The notes: generated by a model not told the origin, from the sequence alone. DNA of 51,312 nt from Niastella yeongjuensis (GCF_900110245.1 NZ_FOCZ01000026.1:1-51312), one strand, 5' to 3'. Shown: positions 36,161 through 45,035, counted from the first letter of the stretch. Numbers and translations: made by a program.

Positions 36161-37268
36161 TCATATACTCATCGATCACATGTTTGATATCGAATTTTTT
36201 GATCACGAGGGCGCGGCCATTGCGGCCAAGGCGGGTCCGTTCTTCCCATGACAGGTTGATCATCCGTTCCATTTTATCAGCCAGATCAAAAGGATCGTGT
36301 GGATGACACAGAAAGCCGGTGGTATTGTTCATCACTACTTCCTTACAACCGCGGTTATTGCTGGTGATCACCGGTAATTCCATACTGGCAGCTTCCATCA
36401 GGCAACGCGGAACGCCTTCATTATAAAAAGAGGGGAATACAAAACAATCGGCCCGTTGTAAAAACGGACGCACATCTTTGGCGAACCCGCCATATTGGAT
36501 CAGTCCTTCTTTCTGCCAGCGGTCGAGGTCTTCCTGTGAAATGGAATCCGGGTGATGCTGTTCAAAAAAACCGATCAGCTCAAACCGTACGGCATAGTTC
36601 TTTTTCCTTAATATCCGGGCCGCATCGGCATACAGGCTAATGCCCTTGCTTTTAAGCAGGCGCGTGCTCATTAAAAAAGTAAAAGGTCCAGTGTCTTTTT
36701 TAGCGATGCGCTGTGGAAAAGAGAAATGCGTGGTATCCACCCCTTCACCCGGCAATACCTTCATTTTCTCGATATTTACGATGTGTTCGTTGATGAAGAT
36801 TTTCGCATCCTCATTATTCAGGAACCATACTTCCCCGGTTTTACGTAAGGCTCTTTTATAAAGCAGTTTTACCACGTGGTACAACCAGTTGCGTTTCGCA
36901 AAAGGATAGCCCAAACCGGTAATAACTGCCACCGAAGGAATACCAATGGCCGCAGCAGCCAGGGAACCATAAATATTAGGTTTGGCTACATAATGAAAGA
37001 TAAAATCGGGGCGATGCTGGCGGTACAGTTCTTTTAACTGACGGTAAAAGGCCAGATCGGCAACGGGGCTTTCGGTTTTATTATTAAAATTGAGGGGAAT
37101 GAAGCGGCAGCCACTCTTCTGCAGGTAACCGGAGTATTCATCATCCGGAGCTAATACCATTACCTGAAACCCAAGGTCGATGAGGTGGCGGATCACATCC
37201 AACCTGAAGTTGTAGACTGACCACGCGCTGTTAGAAACAAAGGCAATCAACTTATGGGTACCGACCAT
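36132..37268 (-). CDS. Glycosyltransferase family 4
   Basis: The 378-residue GT-B enzyme begins LIAFVSNSAWSVYNFRLDVI. It has HYVAKPNIYGSLAAAAIGIPSVAVITGLGYPF in the acceptor half, and PFTFLMSTRLLKSKGISLYADAA (donor half). FVFPSFYNEGVPRCLMEAASMELPVITSN carries the conserved E-x7-E pair that binds the nucleotide sugar. It resembles PglA/WbnK-like transferases of O-antigen or capsule loci. The C-terminal codons overlap the convergent gene by 29 bases. Confidence 0.92.
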   Translation of the reverse strand: MVGTHKLIAFVSNSAWSVYNFRLDVIRHLIDLGFQVMVLAPDDEYSGYLQKSGCRFIPLNFNNKTESPVADLAFYRQLKELYRQHRPDFIFHYVAKPNIYGSLAAAAIGIPSVAVITGLGYPFAKRNWLYHVVKLLYKRALRKTGEVWFLNNEDAKIFINEHIVNIEKMKVLPGEGVDTTHFSFPQRIAKKDTGPFTFLMSTRLLKSKGISLYADAARILRKKNYAVRFELIGFFEQHHPDSISQEDLDRWQKEGLIQYGGFAKDVRPFLQRADCFVFPSFYNEGVPRCLMEAASMELPVITSNNRGCKEVVMNNTTGFLCHPHDPFDLADKMERMINLSWEERTRLGRNGRALVIKKFDIKHVIDEYMTTLNAGWAE

Positions 37269-37384
37269 TCAATAAAATTGGTCTCAAATGTATAGATTTG
37301 TCGCATATAAATCAATATGCAATAAGGGCAATAGGCAGCAGCAAAAAGCGTTGCATTGTTGCCGGTTGTCAATTTGAGTATAAC

Positions 37385-38644
37385 ATGCACATATTACTTC
37401 TTCTTTTATATAGCATCCTTTTCATTTACCTCCTATACCGCCTTACCCGCAGAAGCGTACCCTTGACTATTACAGAAACGGCCCTCGCCTTTTTATTTAA
37501 AGTGGCCCTGGGTTGTTTATACGGTTATATCTATCTGCATTATTATAATGGCGACGATACCTGGGATTTTCACCAGCATTCGCTGCGCGAACTGCAAAAG
37601 CTAAAACACGAGCCGCTCCGGTACTTTACCGACCTGTTACCCACCCGTTCCTTTGCCGACGCCGGCGGTGCCTTTTGGAAAGGGCTTTACATATATATAC
37701 ATTCACTTGAATTTGACAGCATTACCAAACTTCTGAGCATTGCCAATATCTTCAGTGGCAGTAATTATTATATCAATGTGGTGTTCTTCAATTTCATCCT
37801 GTTCTGGGGACATTACTGGCTGTTTAGTTTACTGGTTAAAGAATTCCCCCAAAAAAGAAAACCGCTGTTGTTGCTGATCTTTTTCTTTCCGCCCCTGGTT
37901 TTCTGGTTAAGTGGGATCCGCGGCGATGGGCTCGTATTGTTTTTCCTGGCCCTGTTGCTGGTACACTTTCGCCGGTGGTTGTATGAACAAAAAAAATGGT
38001 CGGTGTTGTATTGTATCATCGGTATGGCAGGTATTGTCGTATACAGAAACCAGGTGCTGTTTATATTGATCCCAGCCTTACTGGCTTGGTTTGTAACCAT
38101 AAAATATAACCGGAAACCGGTGGCAACTTTTTGCTGCACCTATGTCATTGGTGGTTTATTGTTCTTTGCAAGCGCCTGGGTATCTCCTGCCAAAAACCTG
38201 CCCGGGGTGATCGTTTCAGCCCAGCAATCCTTCTTTCAGTTACATGGTACCAGTTTTGCCCTCGATAGCCTGCAGCCAACCGTCAACAGCTTTGTGCGGG
38301 TACTACCGCAGGCCCTGAGCCATACTTTTGTTCGCCCCACCGTTCTGGAAGCAAAAGGCGCTTTACAGATCATGACGGCAGTGGAGATCATGGCTTTCTG
38401 CCTGCTGGTTTTACTAGCTATAATAAAAAGAGATATACATAGTAAACAGACCCTTCAAAAACCGCTCATCCTGTTTTGCCTGGCTTTTGGCGTTACATTA
38501 TATATATTTATAGGGTATGTAGTCCCATTCCCGGGCGCCATTGTACGGTACAAAGCCATTCCGGAGCTTTTATTGCTTTGTGTAATGGTGACCTCTACAA
38601 ATTGGAGCCTTCCGGGGAAGATTAGTAAAAAACTATATATTTAA
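37385..38644 (+). CDS. Polytopic membrane protein of the glycan cluster
   Basis: The 419-residue protein (ATG at 37385, MHILLLLLYSILFIYLLYRL) has about ten membrane helices. A loop after the first two holds YNGDDTWDFHQHSLRELQKL, and a WLSGIRGDGLVLFFLAL segment lies in the middle. The Asp-rich first loop recalls GT-C glycosyltransferases or polysaccharide polymerases, but I do not recognise a named family. Its position beside three glycosyltransferases supports a role in surface glycan assembly. Confidence 0.78.
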   Translation: MHILLLLLYSILFIYLLYRLTRRSVPLTITETALAFLFKVALGCLYGYIYLHYYNGDDTWDFHQHSLRELQKLKHEPLRYFTDLLPTRSFADAGGAFWKGLYIYIHSLEFDSITKLLSIANIFSGSNYYINVVFFNFILFWGHYWLFSLLVKEFPQKRKPLLLLIFFFPPLVFWLSGIRGDGLVLFFLALLLVHFRRWLYEQKKWSVLYCIIGMAGIVVYRNQVLFILIPALLAWFVTIKYNRKPVATFCCTYVIGGLLFFASAWVSPAKNLPGVIVSAQQSFFQLHGTSFALDSLQPTVNSFVRVLPQALSHTFVRPTVLEAKGALQIMTAVEIMAFCLLVLLAIIKRDIHSKQTLQKPLILFCLAFGVTLYIFIGYVVPFPGAIVRYKAIPELLLLCVMVTSTNWSLPGKISKKLYI

Positions 38645-38795
38645 AAAAATCGCATTTTTACCCCTTTTTTTAGACCAAAAGGTACTTTTGGCCAAGGTTT
38701 TTCTGTGTTTTATCAAAAAAACCATGATACAAATTCAATTTTTTTTTTAGACAGGCTATTTGTCCTTAATTTGCACAAAAGCAAAAATTTTAGTG

Positions 38796-40988
38796 ATGGA
38801 ATCATTACGTTTTAAAGCAATCAACGACCTGACAAGCCAGAACGGACTGGATGTGGAAGGTCCTACCAAAATTACCGGCATATTCGGTGAGAATGTATTT
38901 ACTTTAAAAACTGCACGTGAGTTTTTAAGTGATGAGGCTTACAAAAGTTTGAATGCCTCTATCAAAGGAGCAAAGAAAATTGACCGCGCAATGGCCAACC
39001 AGATCGCGGCCGGACTTCGCCAATGGGCAGAAACAAAAGGTGTTACTCACTATACACACTGGTTTCAACCTTTAACTGGTACAACTGCAGAAAAACACGA
39101 TTCTTTCTTCACACTGAAAGGTGATGGCACTGCACTCGAGATCTTCGACGGTGATGCACTGATCCAACAAGAGCCAGATGCTTCTTCTTTCCCAAGCGGT
39201 GGTATCCGTGCAACTTTTGAAGCCCGCGGTTATACTGCATGGGATCCTTCTTCTCCTGCTTTCATTATGGAGATCGGCCAGGGTAAAACATTGTGTATCC
39301 CTACCATCTTCGTTTCTTATACCGGTGAAACCCTCGACTATAAAGCGCCTTTATTAAAGTCGCTCGAAGCTTTGAACAAAGCTGCAGTTGAAGTGTGCCA
39401 CTATTTCGACAAAAATGTAACCAAAGTAAACGCTACCCTGGGTTGGGAACAGGAGTACTTCGTAATTGACGAAGCGTTCTTCAATGCCCGTCCTGACCTG
39501 GTGCTGGGTGGACGTACCGTATTCGGTCACTCGCCTGCCAAAGGCCAACAGCTGGAAGACCACTACTTTGGTGCTATCCCTGACCGGATCTACGCTTTCA
39601 TGCGCGATTTCGAACAGGAATCATACAAACTGGGTATACCTTTAAGAACCCGTCACAATGAGGTGGCACCTGCACAGTTCGAGTGCGCCCCTATCTTCGA
39701 AGAAGTAAGCGTGGCCGTTGACCATAACACCCTGTTGATGGATATTATGGACCGCGTTGCCCGTCGTCATAAATTACGTGCGTTGTTGCATGAGAAACCA
39801 TTCGCCGGTATTAACGGTAGTGGTAAACACAACAACTGGTCTATGGCTACCGATACCGGCATCAACCTGCTGGCCCCTGGTAAAACACCAAAGACCAACC
39901 TGATGTTCCTCACATTCTTTGTGAACACCATCAAGGCGGTATATGATTATTCTGACTTAATGCGTGCTTCTATCGCTTCAGCCGGAAACGATTTCCGTCT
40001 GGGTGCCAACGAAGCTCCTCCAGCGATCATCTCTGTATTCATTGGCCAGTACCTGTACAAAGTACTGAACGATGTTAAAGAAAGAGTAGGTGGCAAATTC
40101 GATGAGCAGGATGAAGCCATCCTGAAGTTAGACCTGCACAGAAGCATTCCAGAGCTGTTACTCGATAACACTGACCGTAACCGTACTTCACCGTTCGCGT
40201 TCACTGGTAACAAATTCGAGTTCCGCGCTGTAGGTTCTACTGCAAACTGCGCTAACCCCATGACCACCCTGAACTCGATCATGGCTGAAACGCTGAAGAA
40301 ATTCAAAAAGGATGTAGATACCTTAATCGAAAAAGGCGAGAAGAAAGAGATCGCTATCATGCATGTTATTCGCGAGTACATCGTAGCCAGCGAAAAAGTA
40401 TTGTTCGAAGGCGACGGTTATAGCGAAGAATGGCACCAGGAAGCTGAAAAACGCGGCTTACCAAACGTACGCACTACGCCAAAAGCACTGGATGCTATGG
40501 TTACCGAAAAAGCCAAGCACCTGTTCGAAAGCAACAGCGTATTGACGCACGTAGAGCTGGAAGCCCGTCACGAGATTGAACTGGAAAAATACATCAAGAA
40601 AGTACAAATTGAAGCCCGTGTAATGGGTGAGCTGGCTACCAGCCACATTTTACCGGCTGCTATCAAATATCAGAACGAACTGATCGCAAACATCAAAGGT
40701 TTGAAAGAAGTTGGTTTGAAAGAAGACAGCTATGCTAACCAGAAACAGATCCTGACCAAAGTTTCTGAGCATGTAAACAAAATGGCTGAACTGGTTGAAA
40801 AGATGATCGAAGCTCGTAAAAAAGCCAACGTTATCGCTAATACCCGCGAGAAAGCTATCGCTTACTGCGATACCATCAAAGAAGCGTATTTTGATCAGAT
40901 CCGTTACCACGCCGACAAACTGGAATTGATGGTTGGCGATGAGTACTGGCTGTTACCAAAATACCGTGAAATGCTGTTCTTGCGCTAG
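38796..40988 (+). CDS. glnN: Glutamine synthetase type III
   Basis: The 730-residue enzyme (ATG at 38796, MESLRFKAINDL) makes glutamine from glutamate, ATP and ammonia. It is the long GSIII form typical of Bacteroidetes and cyanobacteria: N-terminal extension, then GGIRATFEARGYTAWDPSSP, EQEYFVID, RHNEVAPAQFECAPIFEE, GINGSGKHNNWS and NRTSPFAFTGNKFEFRAVGS. The final 200 residues are helical, as in the family. A single-gene transcript closed by the hairpin at 41067-41097. Confidence 0.95.
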   Translation: MESLRFKAINDLTSQNGLDVEGPTKITGIFGENVFTLKTAREFLSDEAYKSLNASIKGAKKIDRAMANQIAAGLRQWAETKGVTHYTHWFQPLTGTTAEKHDSFFTLKGDGTALEIFDGDALIQQEPDASSFPSGGIRATFEARGYTAWDPSSPAFIMEIGQGKTLCIPTIFVSYTGETLDYKAPLLKSLEALNKAAVEVCHYFDKNVTKVNATLGWEQEYFVIDEAFFNARPDLVLGGRTVFGHSPAKGQQLEDHYFGAIPDRIYAFMRDFEQESYKLGIPLRTRHNEVAPAQFECAPIFEEVSVAVDHNTLLMDIMDRVARRHKLRALLHEKPFAGINGSGKHNNWSMATDTGINLLAPGKTPKTNLMFLTFFVNTIKAVYDYSDLMRASIASAGNDFRLGANEAPPAIISVFIGQYLYKVLNDVKERVGGKFDEQDEAILKLDLHRSIPELLLDNTDRNRTSPFAFTGNKFEFRAVGSTANCANPMTTLNSIMAETLKKFKKDVDTLIEKGEKKEIAIMHVIREYIVASEKVLFEGDGYSEEWHQEAEKRGLPNVRTTPKALDAMVTEKAKHLFESNSVLTHVELEARHEIELEKYIKKVQIEARVMGELATSHILPAAIKYQNELIANIKGLKEVGLKEDSYANQKQILTKVSEHVNKMAELVEKMIEARKKANVIANTREKAIAYCDTIKEAYFDQIRYHADKLELMVGDEYWLLPKYREMLFLR

Positions 40989-41066
40989 CCTCCCCCATCC
41001 TCCTAACAAGTCGGGAGGAGTAAAACAGAAATTCCATCAAGAAGGTATACTGACATGACAGGCAAG

Positions 41067-41097
41067 GACCCCGTCCGCCAACTGGCGGATGGGGTTC
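41067..41097 (+). terminator. Terminator of glnN
   Basis: GACCCCGTCCGCC and GGCGGATGGGGTT pair over 13 positions with a 4-base loop, followed by CTTCCATTTT. It lies 78 bases past the glnN stop codon. Confidence 0.75.
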
Positions 41098-41123
41098 TTC
41101 CATTTTAGCCTTACCTTAATGGG

Positions 41124-41594
41124 ATGAAACAAAGCGCCGGTATATTGCCTTACAAACTGGTAAAAGGAAAGCCATTCTTCTTTATTGGCCATCCCGGCGG
41201 CCCCTATTACCGGAATAAGGACGTTGGCTTCTGGAGTATTGTAAAAGGCGAAATGGATGAAGGAGAAGAAGCCCTGCGCGCTGCTATCCGCGAGTTTAAA
41301 GAAGAGACTACCATCGACGTCACAGGCCCGCTCATGGCCCTGACGCCCGTAAAACAAAAAAGCGGGAAATTAGTACACGTATGGGCCGTTAAACAGGACT
41401 TTGCAACTGACAATATAAAAAGCAATACTTTCACACTGGAATGGCCACCCAGGTCGGGCAAAATGGCGGAATTTCCTGAAATGGATCAATTTGAGTGGTT
41501 AGATGAAGCAACCACCCTACTTAAATTAATTCCAGGACAGATTCCGTTTGTACATGAATTGTTAGTCCACCTGCAGGCCGCCACTAAAAAATAA
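41124..41594 (+). CDS. NUDIX hydrolase
   Basis: The 156-residue protein has a NUDIX box from Gly to the last Glu pair: GEMDEGEEALRAAIREFKEET (split here as GEMDEGE + x7 + REFKEET), which binds metal and cleaves nucleoside-diphosphate-linked compounds. The N-terminus KQSAGILPYKLVKGKPFFFI recalls the group related to diadenosine polyphosphate hydrolases (Ap4A-type). The substrate cannot be told from sequence. The next gene begins 4 bases after its stop codon. Confidence 0.9.
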   Translation: MKQSAGILPYKLVKGKPFFFIGHPGGPYYRNKDVGFWSIVKGEMDEGEEALRAAIREFKEETTIDVTGPLMALTPVKQKSGKLVHVWAVKQDFATDNIKSNTFTLEWPPRSGKMAEFPEMDQFEWLDEATTLLKLIPGQIPFVHELLVHLQAATKK

Positions 41595-41598
41595 TAAT

Positions 41599-42030
41599 AT
41601 GGAATTAAAACCCACCTACGGAATTGGAGATTTTAAATTTGGAATGAAGGCAGCAGATGTAATTGCCAAACTCGGTAAACCCGATAAAATGTACGAAGAT
41701 GAAGAGGATGAGAACGAGTTGATTTACCAGTACAACAAAAGCAAATTAAAGTTTACCTTCTACCAGGATCATGATGGCAAGCTGGGTTATATCACCTGCT
41801 CTAACCCAACGCTCACCTACCAGGGCAAATCTGTTATACAAGCTCCAGTTGAGGTAGTGATCAATGAGGTGTTTGGAAATATTCAGGACTGGCAGGAAGA
41901 AGATTACAACTCCTTCACTACCTACATCAGCGAAAAACAATGGCTGGTTATAAATGCCGAATACGATGAAGTAACAGATATTGAGCTGGGTGTGCCGGTG
42001 AAGAATGATGAAGAGTATGATTGGAGGTAA
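41599..42030 (+). CDS. Conserved hypothetical protein
   Basis: The 143-residue, very acidic cytoplasmic protein (MELKPTYGIGDFKFGMKAADVI...) has a start like many short Bacteroidetes proteins in which 'GxFxFGMxxxDVxxxLGxP' precedes a SMI1-like or bait-like domain. It then has a DEEDENE stretch and KLKFTFYQDHDGKLGYI. It follows the NUDIX gene by 4 bases and so probably shares its transcript. Function unknown. The later protein at 42267 begins its mature part similarly (ISGIGRFKIGFTTTTII). Confidence 0.75.
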   Translation: MELKPTYGIGDFKFGMKAADVIAKLGKPDKMYEDEEDENELIYQYNKSKLKFTFYQDHDGKLGYITCSNPTLTYQGKSVIQAPVEVVINEVFGNIQDWQEEDYNSFTTYISEKQWLVINAEYDEVTDIELGVPVKNDEEYDWR

Positions 42031-42061
42031 AAGCTAACTACCACACTTAAAGTATATTTTA

Positions 42062-42091
42062 CATGAACGCTCCGGGAACGGGGCGTTCATG
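42062..42091. terminator. Hairpin after the NUDIX operon
   Basis: CATGAACGCTCC and GGGGCGTTCATG form a near-perfect stem of about 11 bp, 32 bases past the stop codon at 42030. The plus-strand T-tract is poor. Confidence 0.55.
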
Positions 42092-42109
42092 CGTTATAGA
42101 TACATATAT

Positions 42110-42162
42110 AAACAACAATCCCGCCGATGGCGGGACTACTGTAAAAGTTTTCACTGCGGAAT
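42110..42162 (-). ncRNA. Orphan copy of the tracrRNA tail (inverted, 53 bp exact)
   Basis: On the minus strand this is base for base the same as 45069-45121: ATTCCGCAGTGAAAACTTTT, then ACAGTAG, the CCCGCC-ATC-GGCGGG hairpin, then ATTGTTGTTT. The sequence upstream (minus strand, 42163-42205) differs from the anti-repeat of the candidate tracrRNA. Instead it has a CTTTG-TTTTAAC-CAAAG hairpin and AAGAACC in place of AAGGATT before ATTCCG. It may encode a second Cas9-binding RNA with another head, or be half of an inverted-repeat pair bounding a mobile segment. Confidence 0.5.
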
Positions 42163-42266
42163 GGTTCTTAACGTTACCGACCTCTTTGGTTAAAACAAAG
42201 AAAAACCTTATAATTAATTTCTATAATAAACGTTAGACACCTATTCACTAACCAATAACCCCTACA

Positions 42267-42995
42267 ATGAAACGCTTTGCAATCCTTATGACGGTTTTGT
42301 TGCCAGTAGTCACCATCGCCCAAACCCAATCGCCAAAAATTTCAGGCATTGGACGATTTAAAATAGGTTTCACCACTACTACCATAATTGATGAATTGTC
42401 GAAGGAATTCTCCTCTTCAATAACAGAAACAAATGATATTATGGCGACAATGACTAATTATTACGATGAAAACCCTACTAAAATCCTTTATATCTCCAAA
42501 GAGAAAAATGAAAATGCAGAGTTTCCGCACACTTATTATTTAAAACATCCCAAAGTGAAGGTATATTTCTTAAATAACTTTCTTATCCCTGAGGTTGTTG
42601 TCTTGCACAATATCTACCTGAAATTTTATAATGATACTTTATACTCATTAAACTGCGAAGGTTCTGAGTTGTTGGATACTGCACTTACCTTGAAATATGG
42701 GAATCCCAAATTTACTGCAAAAACTAAAAATATAGCTTGCTCTAATGCATACAGGACATTTACCTACGAGGAGGCGACATATACAAAAGAATGGGTAAAC
42801 CCATCAAAAAAGATCACTGCTGACCTTGTCTATTCCCGTTATTACAACAGTAAATGCGAGAAGCAAATTTTAAACTACTTTCTCTTATTCAATAATGTGA
42901 TCACAAAAAAAATAGACTCAGACATTGCGCAAAGTGAGCAATTACAAAACAAACAGAATTTAAGCGAAAAGAAAAAATCATTGTCCAATTTCTAA
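42267..42995 (+). CDS. Exported hypothetical protein
   Basis: The 242-residue protein has a signal peptide (MKRFAILMTVLLPVVTIAQT, cleavage near residue 19). The mature domain begins ISGIGRFKIGFTTTTIIDEL, has a middle strand-rich region (HPKVKVYFLNNFLIPEVVVL), two cysteines near 155 and 195 that could pair, and a Lys-rich helical end. I do not recognise a family. Codon use is more AT-rich than in genes to the left, consistent with the start of accessory DNA. Confidence 0.7.
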   Translation: MKRFAILMTVLLPVVTIAQTQSPKISGIGRFKIGFTTTTIIDELSKEFSSSITETNDIMATMTNYYDENPTKILYISKEKNENAEFPHTYYLKHPKVKVYFLNNFLIPEVVVLHNIYLKFYNDTLYSLNCEGSELLDTALTLKYGNPKFTAKTKNIACSNAYRTFTYEEATYTKEWVNPSKKITADLVYSRYYNSKCEKQILNYFLLFNNVITKKIDSDIAQSEQLQNKQNLSEKKKSLSNF

Positions 42996-43057
42996 TAAAT
43001 GCACTTTCAAGCATCAATGAGGTTCCCGGCATTATTTAAAACTTTAACCCCTCATTA

Positions 43058-43648
43058 ATGAAACGTCCTTTCCAGTTATTATTCTTATTGATCTCTGTTA
43101 ATTCATTTGCTCAAACAAAGCCCGTTACCAGGCCTTATTTTAAAATTGAACCTGCCCTGGTATTTGTAAAAGACTTGGATCCTGCGCCTTATATCTCGGC
43201 CGGTTTTGGTGGCCATATTGGCCGCTTTGTAGCTTTGGGTATAACTGGCGGATATCTAAAGTTTGAGGGTGCTAGTGAGGCTGTAATTCCTTTAGGGCTG
43301 GATTTGGCCTTTACTGATTACAAAACAAAAAAGGTACAGCCGGTGGTGAAAATTCATGCATGCTACCCCATCTACGGAGAATCATCAAATGCAGCCACCA
43401 GGGTTGGGAGCACATCAGTAAATGCATCATCTGAAACCAAAGGCCAGTTTATGTTCAATATAGGTGGTGGCCTGGCTATGCCGATTACAGCAAAAAAGAA
43501 GTTCTTTTTAGCGGCGAGCTATGGCCAACTGATGATGAAAAGTTCAGTAAAAACTATGACCATAGTCGCTGGCAGGGGAACAAATGCTTCCTCATCTAAA
43601 AGTTCACAGACTGAAATGCTAACAGTTTCCCTGACATTTATGCTTTAA
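43058..43648 (+). CDS. Putative small outer-membrane beta-barrel protein
   Basis: The 196-residue product has a signal peptide ending SFAQ at about residue 19. Alternating strands follow: YFKIEPALVFVKD, YISAGFGGHIGRFVALGITGGYLKF, VQPVVKIHACYPI, GQFMFNIGGGLAMPITAKKKFFLAASYGQLMM, and a final TEMLTVSLTFML. It ends in aromatic/Leu as in outer-membrane barrels. Probably an eight-stranded barrel; function unknown. Confidence 0.7.
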   Translation: MKRPFQLLFLLISVNSFAQTKPVTRPYFKIEPALVFVKDLDPAPYISAGFGGHIGRFVALGITGGYLKFEGASEAVIPLGLDLAFTDYKTKKVQPVVKIHACYPIYGESSNAATRVGSTSVNASSETKGQFMFNIGGGLAMPITAKKKFFLAASYGQLMMKSSVKTMTIVAGRGTNASSSKSSQTEMLTVSLTFML

Positions 43649-43773
43649 TTGATTATCAATGTTTTACCCCGGTAACAAAACCGGTAACAGCACCTTAAAA
43701 AACTGACCAAAACGGCCATATTCAAAAAATTAAATGCCTGACAAGCAAGGTGTTAAAAAATGAAAACCCGCAA

Positions 43774-43821
43774 CTGCTGACTACGGATCAAAAGGTTTCT
43801 GATTTGAATCCACGGGGTCAC
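43774..43821 (+). pseudogene. Decayed 3' half of a tRNA-Arg(ACG)-like gene
   Basis: CTGACTACGGATCAAAAGG matches the anticodon arm of tRNA-Arg with loop CTACGGA (anticodon ACG). TTTGAATCC resembles a T-loop and GGGGTCAC an acceptor 3' strand. No D-arm or 5' half precedes it, and several stem pairs are broken (two in the anticodon stem). A Rho-independent terminator follows at once, as after many tRNA genes. This pattern is left by integration of elements at tRNA 3' ends. Found by eye only. Confidence 0.45.
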
Positions 43822-43840
43822 AAAAAAGGCTTTCCAAATC

Positions 43841-43866
43841 AAACCCGCTATCAGAGCGGGTTTTTT
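43841..43866 (+). terminator. Rho-independent terminator after the tRNA-like fragment
   Basis: AAACCCGC-TATCAGA-GCGGGTTT, followed by TTTAG; T-tract of six in the plus strand (43861-43866). The remaining region 43867-44227 is AT-rich with no gene I can support. Confidence 0.8.
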
Positions 43867-44227
43867 AGTGCCGTAATTTCATTTATTGTAAATTTTCTAA
43901 AAGGAATTGGGTTATTTTCAATGATATTGTGGTTTTAATCCAATCTGGTTGCCGGATCAGACATTTCAAACCAATTCATCCCATATTTAACCGTCAGATT
44001 TATTAATATATGAAACAATCATTCGCTGATCTTTCCTGAAATTTCGAATCCATGTTTTGATTAAATGGCTACACCTACCTTGGAGTCTGTTCTCAACAAT
44101 TGCTCAAATAATTTTATTACATCGTATGGGTTAAAAACAGGCAATAGCTTGTTTTACATATATTTGTATTGTCTGGCTATATTAGACAAATAGGAATTAT
44201 GGACTTTTAGCATTAAATTTGAATTAG

Positions 44228-44467
44228 ATGCCAACATTGTTGCTTTTAAATGGCATACGTTTTTTCTTTTATAGCAATGAAAACGATGAGCCCATTCATG
44301 TACATGTTACAAAAGGGAATGCCAATGGAAAAATCTGGCTTGAGCCATCAATAGAAGTAGAATATCTATATGATTTTAGCAATTCTGAACAAAAAGATAT
44401 TTTAGAGATTGTTCAAGCAAATTCTGAAAATTTTAAAAAGAAATGGAATGAGTACTTCGGCAAATAA
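44228..44467 (+). CDS. DUF4160 family protein
   Basis: The 79-residue protein matches the DUF4160 pattern: an N-terminal GIRFFFYSNE, then PIHVHVTKGNANGKIWLEP (the HVHV phrase is diagnostic), and a helical C-terminus ENFKKKWNEYFGK. It overlaps the next gene (DUF2442) by 20 bases. The DUF4160-DUF2442 pair is common in accessory DNA and has been discussed as toxin-antitoxin-like, but no mechanism is established to my knowledge. Confidence 0.85.
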   Translation: MPTLLLLNGIRFFFYSNENDEPIHVHVTKGNANGKIWLEPSIEVEYLYDFSNSEQKDILEIVQANSENFKKKWNEYFGK

Positions 44468-44771
44468 ACAATTCGATGCTATCGACAACATTATATTTAA
44501 AGAAGGGTTACGTATAAAGGCAGTGGATATTCATCCTGAATTAGATTTAATTACTATTTATCTAAATACAAAGGCTGTTTTAAGCCAAAATATATCATCA
44601 TACGCGCTATTAAGAGGAGTAGAAAAGCCTCAGTTATTGCAATACGAATTAATTGGAGGTGGTATAGGTATTCATTGGCCTTTATTAGATGAAGATTTAA
44701 GTTTAAAAGGCTTTTTACAAGATGAATTGCGTAGAGTAGTAAAAAGTGATAAAGCTCCTATTGCTGCATAG
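44448..44771 (+). CDS. DUF2442 family protein
   Basis: The 107-residue protein (ATG at 44448, MSTSANKQFDAI) has the DUF2442 arrangement: IKAVDIHPELDLITIYLNTKAVLS, then a helix, and GGGIGIHWPLLDEDLSLKGFL (the xxGxGIHWPxLDEDLSxxGLL end is diagnostic). It overlaps the DUF4160 gene by 20 bases and so is translationally coupled to it. The reading frame continues upstream to 44409, but that start lies deep in the partner gene and lacks family similarity. Confidence 0.85.
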   Translation: MSTSANKQFDAIDNIIFKEGLRIKAVDIHPELDLITIYLNTKAVLSQNISSYALLRGVEKPQLLQYELIGGGIGIHWPLLDEDLSLKGFLQDELRRVVKSDKAPIAA

Positions 44772-45035
44772 TTGCGATTTGCGTGAGCAATATTAAAAGT
44801 GATTCTAAGAGAAGATATGAATTTTGGAGGTGCCTAATAAGGTTAGTCCCACCTCAATAACTGATCTGCGGAATGATAGTAACTCGATCCTCAATAACAC
44901 TAGGAAGGTTATTCTTTTTTTAGAGAAAATCTTTTCCCGGAAACTTTTTGCCAGGGCATTCAACAAATACCTCGATTTTATTATTGACATTGGTCAATTT
45001 TTGAAAGAGAAATTTACAGGATTCAAATATTCATT

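Noticed and set aside
43750..43938. 62-codon open frame
   Set aside because: It runs through the tRNA-like relic and a perfect terminator hairpin; no start context or family.
44827..44855. GAGGTG...CACCTC hairpin enclosing AATAAGGTTAGTCC, which resembles the S. pyogenes tracrRNA nexus
   Set aside because: A short resemblance to a distant (II-A) RNA; the site at 45036-45122 has the full order of parts and fits II-C better.
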